Positions 1-8,606 of a stretch of DNA of 64,000 nucleotides are shown here, in pieces. The notes beneath the pieces are model-generated. The model worked only from the letters and a program-made list of their open reading frames with translations. It had not been told where the DNA came from and made no database searches. The first letter of the stretch is position 1. Every line of letters starts with the position of its first letter. Source of the stretch: Labrenzia sp. OB1 (GTDB lineage: Bacteria; Pseudomonadota; Alphaproteobacteria; Rhizobiales; Stappiaceae). A program made the position numbers and the translations under genes. The stretch spans positions 151,988-215,987 of the forward strand of contig NZ_JSEP01000009.1 of the NCBI RefSeq assembly GCF_001624695.1, in the 5' to 3' direction.

Positions 1-88
1 AATAAACTCTTCGAACCGGAAACCGGCTATCGGTTCCCTTAACGGGCAAAGTAGCGGCCTGTGGCGGCTCGATCACAAACTCAGACAT
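1..88 (-). CDS. Fumarylacetoacetate hydrolase family protein (N-terminal fragment)
   Basis: The gene is cut by the left window edge, so only 29 codons are visible, starting at the ATG whose complement ends at 88. The encoded start reads MSEFVIEPPQ, then a segment ending in DSRFPVRRVY. The Pro-rich opening followed by FPVRR(I/V)Y is typical of the N-terminus of FAA-hydrolase-fold enzymes (2-keto-4-pentenoate hydratase/isomerase group), where the next residues are usually CVGRNY. Members of this family act on dicarbonyl or acylpyruvate-type compounds in ring or sugar-acid catabolism. It diverges from the GntR regulator at 283, with an operator-like palindrome between them, so the two may be co-regulated. 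The assignment rests on a short segment. Confidence 0.6.
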   Translation of the reverse strand, partial: MSEFVIEPPQAATLPVKGTDSRFPVRRVY

Positions 89-202
89 TCAACACCTCTG
101 CTTGTTCTGGTTCTGCATTGAGACGAACCCTTACCGATTTTCAGATCAATCACAACCAATTTCTTTTATTTGGATTTCTTCTTGCAATATAGCAATGATT
201 GA

Positions 203-224
203 GGATTAATCAGATGATTGATCC
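203..224. promoter_or_regulatory. Candidate GntR operator palindrome
   Basis: A 22-bp near-perfect inverted repeat: left arm GGATTAATCA, two central bases, right arm TGATTGATCC. Only one arm position and the two central bases break the symmetry. A second, shorter palindrome, TTGATCAA, follows at 234-241. Both lie in the AT-rich gap between the divergent FAA-hydrolase-like gene and the GntR gene, where an autoregulatory FadR-type operator would be expected. Binding by that regulator is inference. Confidence 0.5.
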
Positions 225-282
225 TTAAATTGGTTGATCAATTTACTGATTGACCGCAGATTTTGAGCGAAAGGAAACGCTG

Positions 283-972
283 GTGCTCACCCGTCCGGAA
301 ACGGCAGCCCGCAGTGAAGCGGTCAGGCTCCTCAAGGATTTCATCGCTGAGCACAGCTTTGCGCCCGGAGACAGATTGCCGGCCGAGCGCGAGCTTATCG
401 GCCGGCTGGGCATGACGCGGAGCAGCCTGCGAAAGGCGCTGGACAGTCTTGAGCACGAAGGGGTTATCTGGCGCCATGTCGGCAAGGGTACGTTCATCGC
501 GGGCCAGGACGACGGGATGGACATCGGGCTGCTGTCGGACATCGGCCACCAGATTACACCGGTCAAGATGATGCGGGCCCGGCAGTGTATCGAGGCGGTA
601 ATCGCCCGGGAAGCGGCGATCAACGCCTCCAGGCAGGCCGTCAGGAAGATCATACAGATCAAGGATCGGGCGAAGGCGGCGTTGAGCTGGGAAGAATACG
701 AGGCCCAGGACGACCTGTTTCACTACGCGATCGCCGAAGCCACGGACAATATCCTGCTGCTGGCCCTTTTCGATCAGCTCAACAAGGTTCGCCGTGCCGT
801 GGCGGTCAACACCGTCATCCGCGAGACCACGCGGCCGCCGGAGCACCATACAAGTTTCGAGGAACACGACCGGCTCTGCAAGGCGATCGAAGAGCGCGAC
901 CCCAAGGCCGCGCATGATGCCATGTGGCAGCACATCAGCTCCGTTTCCGCGCGTCTGTTCGGGGAAATGTGA
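283..972 (+). CDS. GntR/FadR-family transcriptional regulator
   Basis: A DNA-binding regulator of about 229 residues. The N-terminal winged helix-turn-helix is clear: PGDRLPAERELIGRLGM, then TRSSLRKALDSLEHEGV and a GKGTFI wing. The C-terminal half is an alpha-helical FCD-type ligand domain, with DDLFHYAIAEATDN and a late EEHDRLCKAIEERDP helix. The start is taken as GTG 283 because AAGGAA sits at 271-276 with ideal spacing. An in-frame TTG at 250 would add 11 residues but has no ribosome-binding site. It precedes the ABC importer genes on the same strand and is divergent from a putative FAA hydrolase, so it probably controls uptake and breakdown of one small acid. The ligand is unknown. Confidence 0.85.
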   Translation: MLTRPETAARSEAVRLLKDFIAEHSFAPGDRLPAERELIGRLGMTRSSLRKALDSLEHEGVIWRHVGKGTFIAGQDDGMDIGLLSDIGHQITPVKMMRARQCIEAVIAREAAINASRQAVRKIIQIKDRAKAALSWEEYEAQDDLFHYAIAEATDNILLLALFDQLNKVRRAVAVNTVIRETTRPPEHHTSFEEHDRLCKAIEERDPKAAHDAMWQHISSVSARLFGEM

Positions 973-1067
973 AGACACGTTTTTTCGGGGGGCACGACCG
1001 AGCCAAAGAAGCCGGCGGCCGTCACGAAACAATCGGACCCGAGAGGTCCACATTCGGGAGGAGAACC

Positions 1068-2045
1068 ATGAAAACTTTCTTGCGCAAACTGGGTGCGGCT
1101 GCAGCGGCCATTCCGCTTGCGGTGGCCCTGCTGGCAAGCCCGGCCGAAGCTGCCGGCAAGATCAAGATCGCGCTGGCGGAAACCCCTTCGGACGAGCTTG
1201 CGGCCTTCTTTGTCGCCCTCGACCGGGCGAAGGCCAACGGCCTCGATTACGAATGGACCGCTTTCTCTGACGAGGAACTTGCCATTCAGGCGGTGCTGAG
1301 CGGCCAGATGGACATCGGTTTCGGTACGCCCTATGCCGCCATGCAGCGGTCCAAGGCGCCGATCCGGATCGTGTTTCAGTTGTCGAAGCTGAAGTTCTTC
1401 CCGGTCACGTCGAAGAAATACGACACGCTGGAAGACCTGAACGGCAAGCCGATCATGCTGCATTCGCGCGGCGGCGGTACGGACTCCATCGCCAATGTGA
1501 TCGAGGACAAGGTCGGCATCGAGTTCGGTGACCGCTCCTATGTGCCCGGTTCGTCAAACCGGGTGGCGGCGCTTATGGCCGGTCAGACCGATGCGACGAT
1601 CATCGATCTGTCCAACAAGAACAAGATCATGAAAATCGCCGGGGAAAAATTCAACGTCCTGCCGATGTTCGAGGTCGAAGCCAGCGACGAAGCGCTTTTC
1701 GCCAACCTTGACTGGATCAAGAACAACGAGAAGGACGTCGATCTCTTCGTCAATGCCCTGCTCAGCGTCTGGCAGGACATGGCCAAGGATCCGACGATCA
1801 TTTCAAAGGAAACCGATCCGAACGGGCCTATCGGCCAGCTTCCGCCGGAAATCCTCGGCAATCTGGACGAGTTCTACACGGCGGCTGTCGAGGGCGGTCT
1901 CTACGACCCGAATGGCGGCGGAGCGAAAGCGGCCCAGGCGGATTTCGACTGGTATTCTCGCGCCGGTCAGCTTGAGGGAGATCTCTCGTCGCTGAACGTC
2001 GAGAATTTCTGGTACCTCGAGCCGCTTAAGAACGCGGCGAAATAA
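1068..2045 (+). CDS. ABC transporter substrate-binding protein (NMT1/SsuA/NrtA type)
   Basis: A 325-residue periplasmic binding protein. Residues 1 to about 28 form a signal peptide (MKTFLRKLG, an Ala/Leu core, then SPAEA). The mature part opens with a beta strand (KIKIALAETP) and has the NMT1-like signature of testing where the ligand sits: QMDIGFGTPYAAM, the LEDLNGKPI segment and GQTDATIIDLS. The ATG at 1068 is preceded by GGGAGGAG. An upstream extension to 924 is in frame but overlaps the regulator and would bury the signal peptide. Proteins of this type bind sulfonates, nitrate, pyrimidine precursors or aromatic acids; the sequence does not fix the ligand. It is the first transport gene of a four-gene ABC operon. 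Confidence 0.85.
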   Translation: MKTFLRKLGAAAAAIPLAVALLASPAEAAGKIKIALAETPSDELAAFFVALDRAKANGLDYEWTAFSDEELAIQAVLSGQMDIGFGTPYAAMQRSKAPIRIVFQLSKLKFFPVTSKKYDTLEDLNGKPIMLHSRGGGTDSIANVIEDKVGIEFGDRSYVPGSSNRVAALMAGQTDATIIDLSNKNKIMKIAGEKFNVLPMFEVEASDEALFANLDWIKNNEKDVDLFVNALLSVWQDMAKDPTIISKETDPNGPIGQLPPEILGNLDEFYTAAVEGGLYDPNGGGAKAAQADFDWYSRAGQLEGDLSSLNVENFWYLEPLKNAAK

Positions 2046-2114
2046 GCTGCTTGCCCGGCCGCCGGCCTGTCCGGCGGCCACCTTTCCAAATCAGCGAAAT
2101 CAGGAATGTGGCTT

Positions 2115-2876
2115 ATGATGCGCCGTTCCCTCTGGCTCAAGATCGTATCCGCCGTGGTGCTCTTCGGGGCCTGGCAGATCGCGGGAATGATCCCGGTCAG
2201 CTATGCCTTTCCGACCTTCTTCGAATCCATGGCGGCGCTCATCCGCATGGCCGGCGACGGCACGTTGCTCACCGCCTATATCGAAACGCTCCGCCCTCTG
2301 GTGGTCGGCGTCGGCATCTCCGCCTTTCTGGGGATCGGCCTGGGTTTGTGGATCGGGTTGAGCGCAAAGTTCGACTGGCTGTTTTCACCGATCTTCATCG
2401 TCATGCAGGCTGCTCCGCTGGCGGCGCTCATCCCGCTTCTCGTCATGGCCTATGGTATCGGGCTGACCTCGAAGGTGTTTGTTGTCTGCATCATGGCGAT
2501 GCCGGTCATCGTTCTCAACACGGCCAGTGCGGTGCGTAACACCCCCGCCTCCCTGAAGGAGATGGGCAGATCCTTCATGGCCTCCGATACGAAGATCATG
2601 CTCAGGATCATCATTCCCGCCGCATCGCCCGTGATCTTCAGCGGTCTCAGGCTCGGGGTTTCCGCCGGCTTCATCGGGGCTATTCTCGCCGAATTGAAAA
2701 TCACGCCGACCGGTGTCGGCGATATCATCACCTACAGCCGTTCGATCGCGGATTACCCCGCCATGTATGCGGCAATCTTCTCCATCATCCTTCTCGCCGT
2801 CCTGTTCCTGAACTTCCTGGAGCGGCTCGAAGTGTATCTCTTTGAAGGAAATGTCCGTGGTTATGCCTCAGATTAA
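2115..2876 (+). CDS. ABC transporter permease, NitT/TauT type (first of two)
   Basis: A 253-residue inner-membrane protein with about six hydrophobic segments. The cytoplasmic loop that docks on the ATPase is visible in the C-terminal half: EMGRSFMASDTKIMLRIIIPAASPVIFSGLRLG, a standard EAA loop with G about 20 residues before the next helix. ATG 2115 is preferred because AGGA at 2102-2105 has proper spacing; ATG 2106 sits directly on that motif. The 3' end overlaps the ATPase gene, implying translational coupling. With the second permease at 3673 it probably forms a heterodimeric channel, which is less usual in this family, where one permease commonly acts as a homodimer. Confidence 0.85.
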   Translation: MMRRSLWLKIVSAVVLFGAWQIAGMIPVSYAFPTFFESMAALIRMAGDGTLLTAYIETLRPLVVGVGISAFLGIGLGLWIGLSAKFDWLFSPIFIVMQAAPLAALIPLLVMAYGIGLTSKVFVVCIMAMPVIVLNTASAVRNTPASLKEMGRSFMASDTKIMLRIIIPAASPVIFSGLRLGVSAGFIGAILAELKITPTGVGDIITYSRSIADYPAMYAAIFSIILLAVLFLNFLERLEVYLFEGNVRGYASD

Positions 2877-3663
2877 AGAAGCCGACGTGCCCGACATGCC
2901 GCCGCAATCCGACAACGCCGTCGTAGCCCGGGGGATCTCCAAGACCTACGGCTCCGTGGAAGCGCTGAGAGATCTCTCACTGGAATTTCCCCGTGGTCAG
3001 CTCACGTCCCTGCTCGGGCCGTCGGGCTGTGGTAAGACAACGCTGCTGAAGATCATCGCCGGGCTCTTGAAGCCCAATTCCGGCGAGATTGAAGTCAATG
3101 GCAAGCCCGTAAAGGGGCCAGGGCCGGATCGTGCCTTCGTCTTTCAGGATTTTGCGCTGATGCCCTGGGCGAATGTCCTGCGTAACGTGGCCTTCGGCCT
3201 GGAGTTGCGCGGGGTGGCAACATCCGAACGCGAGGCAATTGCCGAGAAGTATATCGCCGAGGTGGGGCTTGCGGGGTTCGAGAAAAGCTATCCGCACCAG
3301 CTTTCCGGCGGCATGCGCCAGCGTGTCGGTCTTGCCCGCGCCCTGTCTGTCGATGCGGATGTGCTGTTGATGGACGAGCCGTTTTCCGCCGTCGACGAAC
3401 AGACGAGGCGCAAGTTTCAGGAAGATCTGCTCAACCTTGTGCAGAATGAGAACAAGACCTTCATTTTCGTCACCCACTCGATTGAGGAGGCGGTCTATGT
3501 CTCGGACCAGATCGCGATCCTGCTGCCGCGCCCGAGCCGGGTGTCTGAAATCATCCGTCCGACCGACCTGAGGCACAAGAATGTCGACAATATCCGCCGT
3601 GATCCTGAATACCTGGATATCGTCGACAGCATCTGGGCCTCTCTGCGCAGCTACGTGGAATAG
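2857..3663 (+). CDS. ABC transporter ATP-binding protein, NitT/TauT type
   Basis: A 268-residue ATPase that powers the flanking permeases. Walker A is GPSGCGKTT at about residues 54-62, the Q-loop lies in FVFQDFALMPW, the signature is LSGGMRQRVGLARAL, Walker B is VLLMDEPFSAVD, and the switch histidine is in FVTHSIEEA. The start is uncertain: GTG 2857 has GAAGGA (2844-2849) at 7 nt, while TTG 2842, ATG 2851 and ATG 2863 are in frame. All these starts except possibly extra N-terminal residues give the same domain. The gene overlaps the upstream permease by about 20 nt and is followed by the second permease after 9 nt, so these genes form one operon. Confidence 0.9.
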   Translation: MVMPQIKEADVPDMPPQSDNAVVARGISKTYGSVEALRDLSLEFPRGQLTSLLGPSGCGKTTLLKIIAGLLKPNSGEIEVNGKPVKGPGPDRAFVFQDFALMPWANVLRNVAFGLELRGVATSEREAIAEKYIAEVGLAGFEKSYPHQLSGGMRQRVGLARALSVDADVLLMDEPFSAVDEQTRRKFQEDLLNLVQNENKTFIFVTHSIEEAVYVSDQIAILLPRPSRVSEIIRPTDLRHKNVDNIRRDPEYLDIVDSIWASLRSYVE

Positions 3664-3672
3664 GAGGGACCA

Positions 3673-4425
3673 ATGACACTCTTCGGATATCGCCTTCCGG
3701 CCATGTCGTCGCTGCTCCTCTGGGCTTTGGTCTGGGAAATTGTCGGCCGGCTGGATCTGACCTTTTTCGTGCCGCCGCTGTCGGAGGTTCTGGTAACGCT
3801 GACCGCGGTGATCGGCACGGCGCCGTTCCTGAAAGCGCTGTCGGAGACAGCACAGGCGTTTGCGGCGGGCGTCTCGGCCGCCGTGCTGATCGGAATTCCG
3901 GTCGGCATCCTGATGGGCAAGAGCCGTCTGATCGACGAGTTGCTGCTGCCCTGGGTGAACATGTTCCTGAGCGCACCGCTGACGGCGCTTGTGCCGGTGC
4001 TGATGGTGCTGTTCGGGTTCGGCATGAAATCGATCATCATCACCACGACGCTCTTCGCCATCTGGATCATCATCCTGAATGCGCGGGCAGGGGTGTTGCA
4101 AATCAACCGGTCCCTGGTGGAAATGGCGCGCAGTTACGGCGCCAACCCGTTCCAGGCCTTTTACAAGATCTATTTCTGGGCCGCGCTGCCTGAAATCCTT
4201 GGCGGGGTGCGCATCGGCGTGATCCGGGCGGTCAAGGGAGTGATCATCGGACAGTTGCTGATCTCGATTGTTGGCTTCGGAGCGCTGTTCGAGCTCTATG
4301 CCAACAACTTCCTGATGGCTCACTTCTGGGCGGTGCTGATCGTGCTCTTCGCTCTTGCGTTCTCGGTCTCGGAAATCCTCGCCTATCTGGAGCGGCGGGT
4401 ATCCTATTACGCGGCGAGTCGATGA
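3673..4425 (+). CDS. ABC transporter permease, NitT/TauT type (second of two)
   Basis: A 250-residue membrane protein of the same family as the permease at 2115. It shows several hydrophobic helices and a docking loop SLVEMARSYGANPFQAFYKIYFWAALPEILGGVRIG. A strong GGAGG lies just before the ATG, directly after the ATPase stop. The gene completes the operon regulator, binding protein, permease, ATPase, permease. Its stop lies only 13 nt from the stop of the convergent MFS gene, leaving little room for a terminator. Substrate unknown; the adjacent hydrolase-like gene and MHS carrier suggest a small carboxylic acid. Confidence 0.85.
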   Translation: MTLFGYRLPAMSSLLLWALVWEIVGRLDLTFFVPPLSEVLVTLTAVIGTAPFLKALSETAQAFAAGVSAAVLIGIPVGILMGKSRLIDELLLPWVNMFLSAPLTALVPVLMVLFGFGMKSIIITTTLFAIWIIILNARAGVLQINRSLVEMARSYGANPFQAFYKIYFWAALPEILGGVRIGVIRAVKGVIIGQLLISIVGFGALFELYANNFLMAHFWAVLIVLFALAFSVSEILAYLERRVSYYAASR

Positions 4426-4438
4426 GCCCGTGACCTGG

Positions 4439-5707
4439 TCAGTCGTCTTCCAGGTCTTCAGTGTCCGGCATGAACAAGACGACAAGGAAGGTCAGAACGC
4501 CGGCCGCAACAAGATAAAAGGCCGGAGCGAGCTGAAGATGGGTTTTGTCTATCAGGAAAGTCGCCACAAGCGGCGCGGTGCCTCCGAAGATTGCGAGCGG
4601 AATGTTATATCCGAGGGAGTAGCCCGTAACCCGGATCGATCTTGGGAACTGGGCGATCATCGCGGTCATCAACGGCGCGAAAAAGAAGGCCAGAACGATG
4701 GTCAGACCGAGTTGCCCGGCAACCACCATGAGCGTGTCAGGATGGTGCAGCAGCCAGAACATCGGCCAGGCAAGCACCGCTACACCGCCAGAACCGATCA
4801 GCATCAGGCTTCTTCGGTTAGTGCGGTCCGCGAGATAACCGACGCAGGGTAGGATCAGCATGAAAACGACCATGACGCCTGTGTTGATCGTCAGGGCACG
4901 GCTCTCCGTCAGCTTGCTGTAGTCGACCAGATAAGAGGTAAGGAATACGAAGGTCAGATAGAAACCAACGCCGTTGAGGATATTGCAGGCGATGGTCCTC
5001 AGGAGAGCCGGGGTGTGATTGCGGACGACTTCCTTGACCGGGACGCTGACCGGATCGTGTGGCGAGGGCGGCAGGTCCGTATCGTCAAGGCTGCTGCGGC
5101 TGCGGATCATGAAACCCGTCAAGCCGACCAGAAGGCCGAAGGCAAAGGGAATGCGCCAGCCCCAGGTCCCCAACTCATCCGCCGGTAGCAGGCCTGTTGC
5201 CAGAGCCGCGACACCGGATCCCAGGAGTATCCCGAAGACCGCGCCCACAAGGGCCCATGAGACAATGAAACTCCGCCGTTGCCTTGGCGCGATTTCATAA
5301 AGATAGACGGACGAGCCGGTATATTCCCCTCCGACGGACAGCCCCTGCAGAAGCCTGAGGAGAGTGAGCGCGATCGGCGCACCGATGCCGATGGTCTCGT
5401 ATGTAGGAAGAAACGCGATCAGGGTGGTCGGTATGGCCATCAGGGCGACGGACAACAGCAAGGCACGGCTTCGCCCCGCCTTGTCAGCGATATGACCCAG
5501 CAGCAGGCTGCCGATGGGACGCATGAGAAACCCGGCGGCGAAAACGCCGAAGGTGCTGATAAGGCTTACGGTCGGATTGCTGTTTGGAAAGAACTGCTGG
5601 GCGAGGATCGGTGCGAGATATCCGTAAACGGCGAAGTCGTACCATTCGAGCGTGTTGCCTACTGTGCCGGCAACGATCTTTCTGGTGTTTGAATTGCCCG
5701 CCGCCAT
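4439..5707 (-). CDS. MFS transporter, metabolite:H+ symporter (MHS) type
   Basis: A 422-residue proton-coupled carrier with 12 predicted helices. Family marks are the opening helix GNTLEWYDFAVYGYLA, the loop GHIADKAGRSRALLLSV (an RxGR-type motif between helices 2 and 3) and LLRLLQGLSVGGEYTGS in helix 4, as in citrate, shikimate, alpha-ketoglutarate and ProP carriers. The start is taken at 5707 (MAAGNSNT), preceded by GGGGGA; a longer in-frame ATG at 5737 adds ten non-conserved residues. It converges on the ABC operon. It likely moves an organic acid or osmolyte; the exact substrate cannot be read from sequence. Confidence 0.85.
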   Translation of the reverse strand: MAAGNSNTRKIVAGTVGNTLEWYDFAVYGYLAPILAQQFFPNSNPTVSLISTFGVFAAGFLMRPIGSLLLGHIADKAGRSRALLLSVALMAIPTTLIAFLPTYETIGIGAPIALTLLRLLQGLSVGGEYTGSSVYLYEIAPRQRRSFIVSWALVGAVFGILLGSGVAALATGLLPADELGTWGWRIPFAFGLLVGLTGFMIRSRSSLDDTDLPPSPHDPVSVPVKEVVRNHTPALLRTIACNILNGVGFYLTFVFLTSYLVDYSKLTESRALTINTGVMVVFMLILPCVGYLADRTNRRSLMLIGSGGVAVLAWPMFWLLHHPDTLMVVAGQLGLTIVLAFFFAPLMTAMIAQFPRSIRVTGYSLGYNIPLAIFGGTAPLVATFLIDKTHLQLAPAFYLVAAGVLTFLVVLFMPDTEDLEDD

Positions 5708-5894
5708 GTCATTTCCCCCAGGACGTTCGTTCTGCACTGGGAGAATTTAGTGGCTAACTCTTTACCATCCGTTTCGCAAAGCCTTGCGGCCAGGCCGGCT
5801 TGCGGGACACCGGCCCGCGCTGAAAAAATCGTCAGCCGCTTTTCGCCGCGCGCCATCAATCCGCACGACGTTGTTGCACCGGCTTTTTCGCGGT

Positions 5895-6995
5895 TCAGGT
5901 ATTGAACTTGAAGAGCAGGATGTCGCCGTCCCTGACGATGTATTCCTTACCTTCGTCGCGCGCCTTGCCGGCTTCCTTGGCGGCGGATTCGCCGCCAAGC
6001 GAAACGTAGTCGTCATAGGCAATGGTCTGCGCCCGGATGAAACCGCGCTCGAAATCCGTGTGGATCACGCCTGCCGCTCCCGGCGCCTTGGTGCCTTCGG
6101 TGATGGTCCAGGCGCGGGTTTCCTTTGGGCCGGCGGTGAAATATGTGATCAGGCCGAGCAGATCGTAACCGGCGCGGATCAATCGGTCGAGACCGGGCTC
6201 TTCCAGGCCGATGGTTTCGAGAAATTCTTCCTGTTCGGCGTTGTCGAGCTGCGAGATTTCTGCCTCGATGGCAGCGGAGATCACGACGCATGCAGCGCCT
6301 TCTTCCCTGGCTCTGGCGGCAACCTTTTCCGAAAGCGCGTTGCCGGTCCCGGCGGAGGCTTCGTCCACGTTGCAGACATATAATACCGGTTTGGACGTCA
6401 GGAGGTTCAGGCCCTCCAGCAGCCGTGCTTCTTCCGCGTCGGCCACTTGCAGCAGGCGCGCCGGTTTGCCGTCCTGCAGAAGCGCGAGGGCGCCCTCCAT
6501 GATCGGCAGCACAACCTTGGCTTCCTTGTCGCCACTGCTGGCCTTCTTCTTCAGCGGGGTGATGCGGCGCTCCAGGCTCTCCATGTCGGAGACCATCAGC
6601 TCGGTTTCCACCGTTTCTGCATCGGCCAGCGGGTCGATCGCGCCTTCGACATGGGTGATGTCGTCATCCACGAAACAACGCAGCACATGTGCGATGGCAT
6701 CGACCTCGCGAATGTTGGCCAGGAACTGGTTGCCCAGGCCCTCGCCTTTCGATGCGCCGCGCACCAGCCCGGCAATGTCCACGAAGGTGATGCGGGTCGG
6801 GATGACCTCCTTGGAACCGGCAATCTTGCGGATCGCGTACAGTCGCGGGTCCGGAACGGCGACTTCGCCGGTGTTCGGTTCGATGGTGCAGAACGGATAG
6901 TTGGCAGCCTGGGCCGCTGCGGTCTTGGTGAGCGCATTGAAGAGCGTGGACTTGCCGACATTCGGCAGTCCGACGATGCCGCACTGGAAACCCAT
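5895..6995 (-). CDS. ychF: YchF/OLA1-type redox-regulated ATPase
   Basis: A 366-residue cytoplasmic P-loop NTPase of the Obg-related family. The G1 loop is GLPNVGKST right after MGFQCGI, switch regions include FVDIAGLVRGASKGEGLGN, and the Asn/Glu replacing the usual NKxD guanine motif (YVCNVDEA) fits the family's preference for ATP. The C-terminal TGS-like domain is present, ending with GDILLFKFNT. Length matches the family (about 363-365). The start is the ATG at 6995; an in-frame extension to 7112 has no conserved content. It is followed upstream by pth, the normal neighbour in many bacteria. YchF binds ribosomes and responds to oxidative stress. Confidence 0.95.
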   Translation of the reverse strand: MGFQCGIVGLPNVGKSTLFNALTKTAAAQAANYPFCTIEPNTGEVAVPDPRLYAIRKIAGSKEVIPTRITFVDIAGLVRGASKGEGLGNQFLANIREVDAIAHVLRCFVDDDITHVEGAIDPLADAETVETELMVSDMESLERRITPLKKKASSGDKEAKVVLPIMEGALALLQDGKPARLLQVADAEEARLLEGLNLLTSKPVLYVCNVDEASAGTGNALSEKVAARAREEGAACVVISAAIEAEISQLDNAEQEEFLETIGLEEPGLDRLIRAGYDLLGLITYFTAGPKETRAWTITEGTKAPGAAGVIHTDFERGFIRAQTIAYDDYVSLGGESAAKEAGKARDEGKEYIVRDGDILLFKFNT

Positions 6996-7115
6996 GAGAG
7001 GTCGCTTTCGGTTCGTGTCTTGAAACTGTTGCAGCGCTACATGCCCGAGCGCACCGGGGAGGTCAAGGGGCTGGACCGGCCGCCGCGCAGCAAGCAGGGC
7101 GGACCGCAGCATTCA

Positions 7116-7859
7116 TCAATTCTTGTCGCCCCCCAGAAGCCTCTTGAGCATGTCTGCCATGGGCCCCGATTTGGGTGGGCTGACCGGCTTTGGCCGGCGT
7201 GCCTGGTGGATGTGGCTTTGGCCCTTGGATCTTGCGGGTTTCGGTGTGTCCTCTTCTGCCCCGGCTTTCGGCTTGCGCCTTGCTTTTTCCGGTTCCAGCG
7301 CCAGGGTCAGCTTGTTGGCGAACTGGCTGTCCTTGCCATCTGCCAGAAGGCCGGCGTGGTCGGCGATTTCCGCCAGGAGCGGCTCGAGCCAGTCCCGGTC
7401 CGACTTGGCGAAATCTCCCAGAACATGATTGGAGACCAGTTTCTTGTCGCCCGGATGGCCGATCCCGAGGCGCAACCGCCGGTAATCGGCGCCGATATGG
7501 GCAGTGATCGACCTGAGGCCGTTGTGGCCGCCATGGCCACCACCTGCCTTCATGCGGAATTTCGCCGGCGGCAGGTCGAGCTCGTCGTAGAGCACGACAA
7601 TGTCTTCCGGTTCAATCTTGTAGAAACGCATGGCTTCGCCGACGGCGCGGCCGGATTCGTTCATGTAGGTGTTCGGTTTGAGGAGAAGCACTTTCTGTGA
7701 TCCGAGACGGCCTTCGGATACCTGTCCCTGGAAACGCATGCGCCAGGGCTGAAAGCCGGAGTGGCGGCGATGGATTTCATCGACAGCCAGGAATCCGATA
7801 TTGTGCCGGTTGCCTTGATATTTCGAACCCGGATTGCCCATACCGACGATCAGTTTCAT
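7116..7859 (-). CDS. pth: Peptidyl-tRNA hydrolase
   Basis: A 247-residue enzyme that cleaves peptides from tRNA dropped by stalled ribosomes. The N-terminus [11 protein letters not shown], the catalytic-His region [20 protein letters not shown] and [12 protein letters not shown] with [12 protein letters not shown] are all diagnostic. The catalytic domain fills about 195 residues. The remaining 50 or so form a Lys/Arg/Pro-rich tail (ARRKPKAG to LLGGDKN) seen as a variable extension in alphaproteobacteria. It lies between rplY (upstream, 123 nt) and ychF (downstream, about 120 nt), all on the minus strand. Confidence 0.96.
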   Translation of the reverse strand: MKLIVGMGNPGSKYQGNRHNIGFLAVDEIHRRHSGFQPWRMRFQGQVSEGRLGSQKVLLLKPNTYMNESGRAVGEAMRFYKIEPEDIVVLYDELDLPPAKFRMKAGGGHGGHNGLRSITAHIGADYRRLRLGIGHPGDKKLVSNHVLGDFAKSDRDWLEPLLAEIADHAGLLADGKDSQFANKLTLALEPEKARRKPKAGAEEDTPKPARSKGQSHIHQARRPKPVSPPKSGPMADMLKRLLGGDKN

Positions 7860-7982
7860 GGCACGCCTTTCAGGATCCGTCTTGAAACGAAAAAGCAGCC
7901 GGAGCGGCTGCTGACAAAGGGCTCTCCGTGAAGGAGAGGAGGCAGCGTGCTGCCTCCCGCATTTTTATAGCAGACCGCGAAC

Positions 7983-8606
7983 TTATTCGCTTGCCTCTTC
8001 TTCGGCAGATTCCGGAGCCTCGTCTTCGGTCTCCTGAACGCCTGCCGGCGCGGCGATCGTCGCGATTGTGAAATCACGGTCGGTGATCGTCGGATTGCAG
8101 CCTTCGGGAAGCTTGACGGCGGAAATGTGCAAGCTGTCGCCCGGCTGGGCCTTCAACAGATCGATTACCAGAGCCTCGGGAATGTTGTCGGCCGGGACGG
8201 TCATTTCAACGGTATGACGTACGATGTTGAGAACGCCACCCTTCTTGATGCCCGGGCAATCTTCCTCGTTGAGGAAGTGTACCGGCAGGTCGACGGTCAG
8301 CGTCGCGCCCTTGGCGACACGCAGGAAATCAACATGCAGGACTGTGTCTTTCACAGGGTGCAGCTGAAAGTCCTTGGCGATGACCTGATGCTTTTCACCG
8401 TCGACTTCGACAATACCGATATGAGTCAGAAAACCGCCCTTTTTCAGGGTGAGAGTGGTTTCCTTCATGGAAATGGTAATCGGCAGAGCCGGTTTTTTAT
8501 CGCCGTAGATCACGGCAGGTAGAAGGCCTTCTCGACGCAGTGTCCGTGCGGCCCCCTTGCCCACCCGGTCCCGTGCCGATGCCTTCAGCTCATAGCTGGC
8601 AGCCAT
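7983..8606 (-). CDS. rplY: 50S ribosomal protein L25/general stress protein Ctc
   Basis: A 207-residue long-form L25 that binds 5S rRNA. The L25 domain starts after MAASYELKASARDRVGKG with ARTLRREGLLPAVIYGDKKPALPI, followed by the Ctc-type C-terminal beta domain. The tail is very acidic (ETEDEAPESAEEEASE). The start is ATG 8606; an in-frame extension to 8729 has no family similarity. It is the usual partner of pth and ychF in alphaproteobacteria. Confidence 0.95.
   Translation of the reverse strand: MAASYELKASARDRVGKGAARTLRREGLLPAVIYGDKKPALPITISMKETTLTLKKGGFLTHIGIVEVDGEKHQVIAKDFQLHPVKDTVLHVDFLRVAKGATLTVDLPVHFLNEEDCPGIKKGGVLNIVRHTVEMTVPADNIPEALVIDLLKAQPGDSLHISAVKLPEGCNPTITDRDFTIATIAAPAGVQETEDEAPESAEEEASE

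Noticed and set aside
2977..4485. 502-codon minus-strand frame over the ABC genes
   Set aside because: Antisense shadow; the product is Arg/Gln/His-rich without family features, while the plus strand encodes an ABC ATPase and a permease with all motifs.
6447..7700. 417-codon plus-strand frame across ychF and pth
   Set aside because: It spans two conserved minus-strand genes and their gap, and the product resembles no family.
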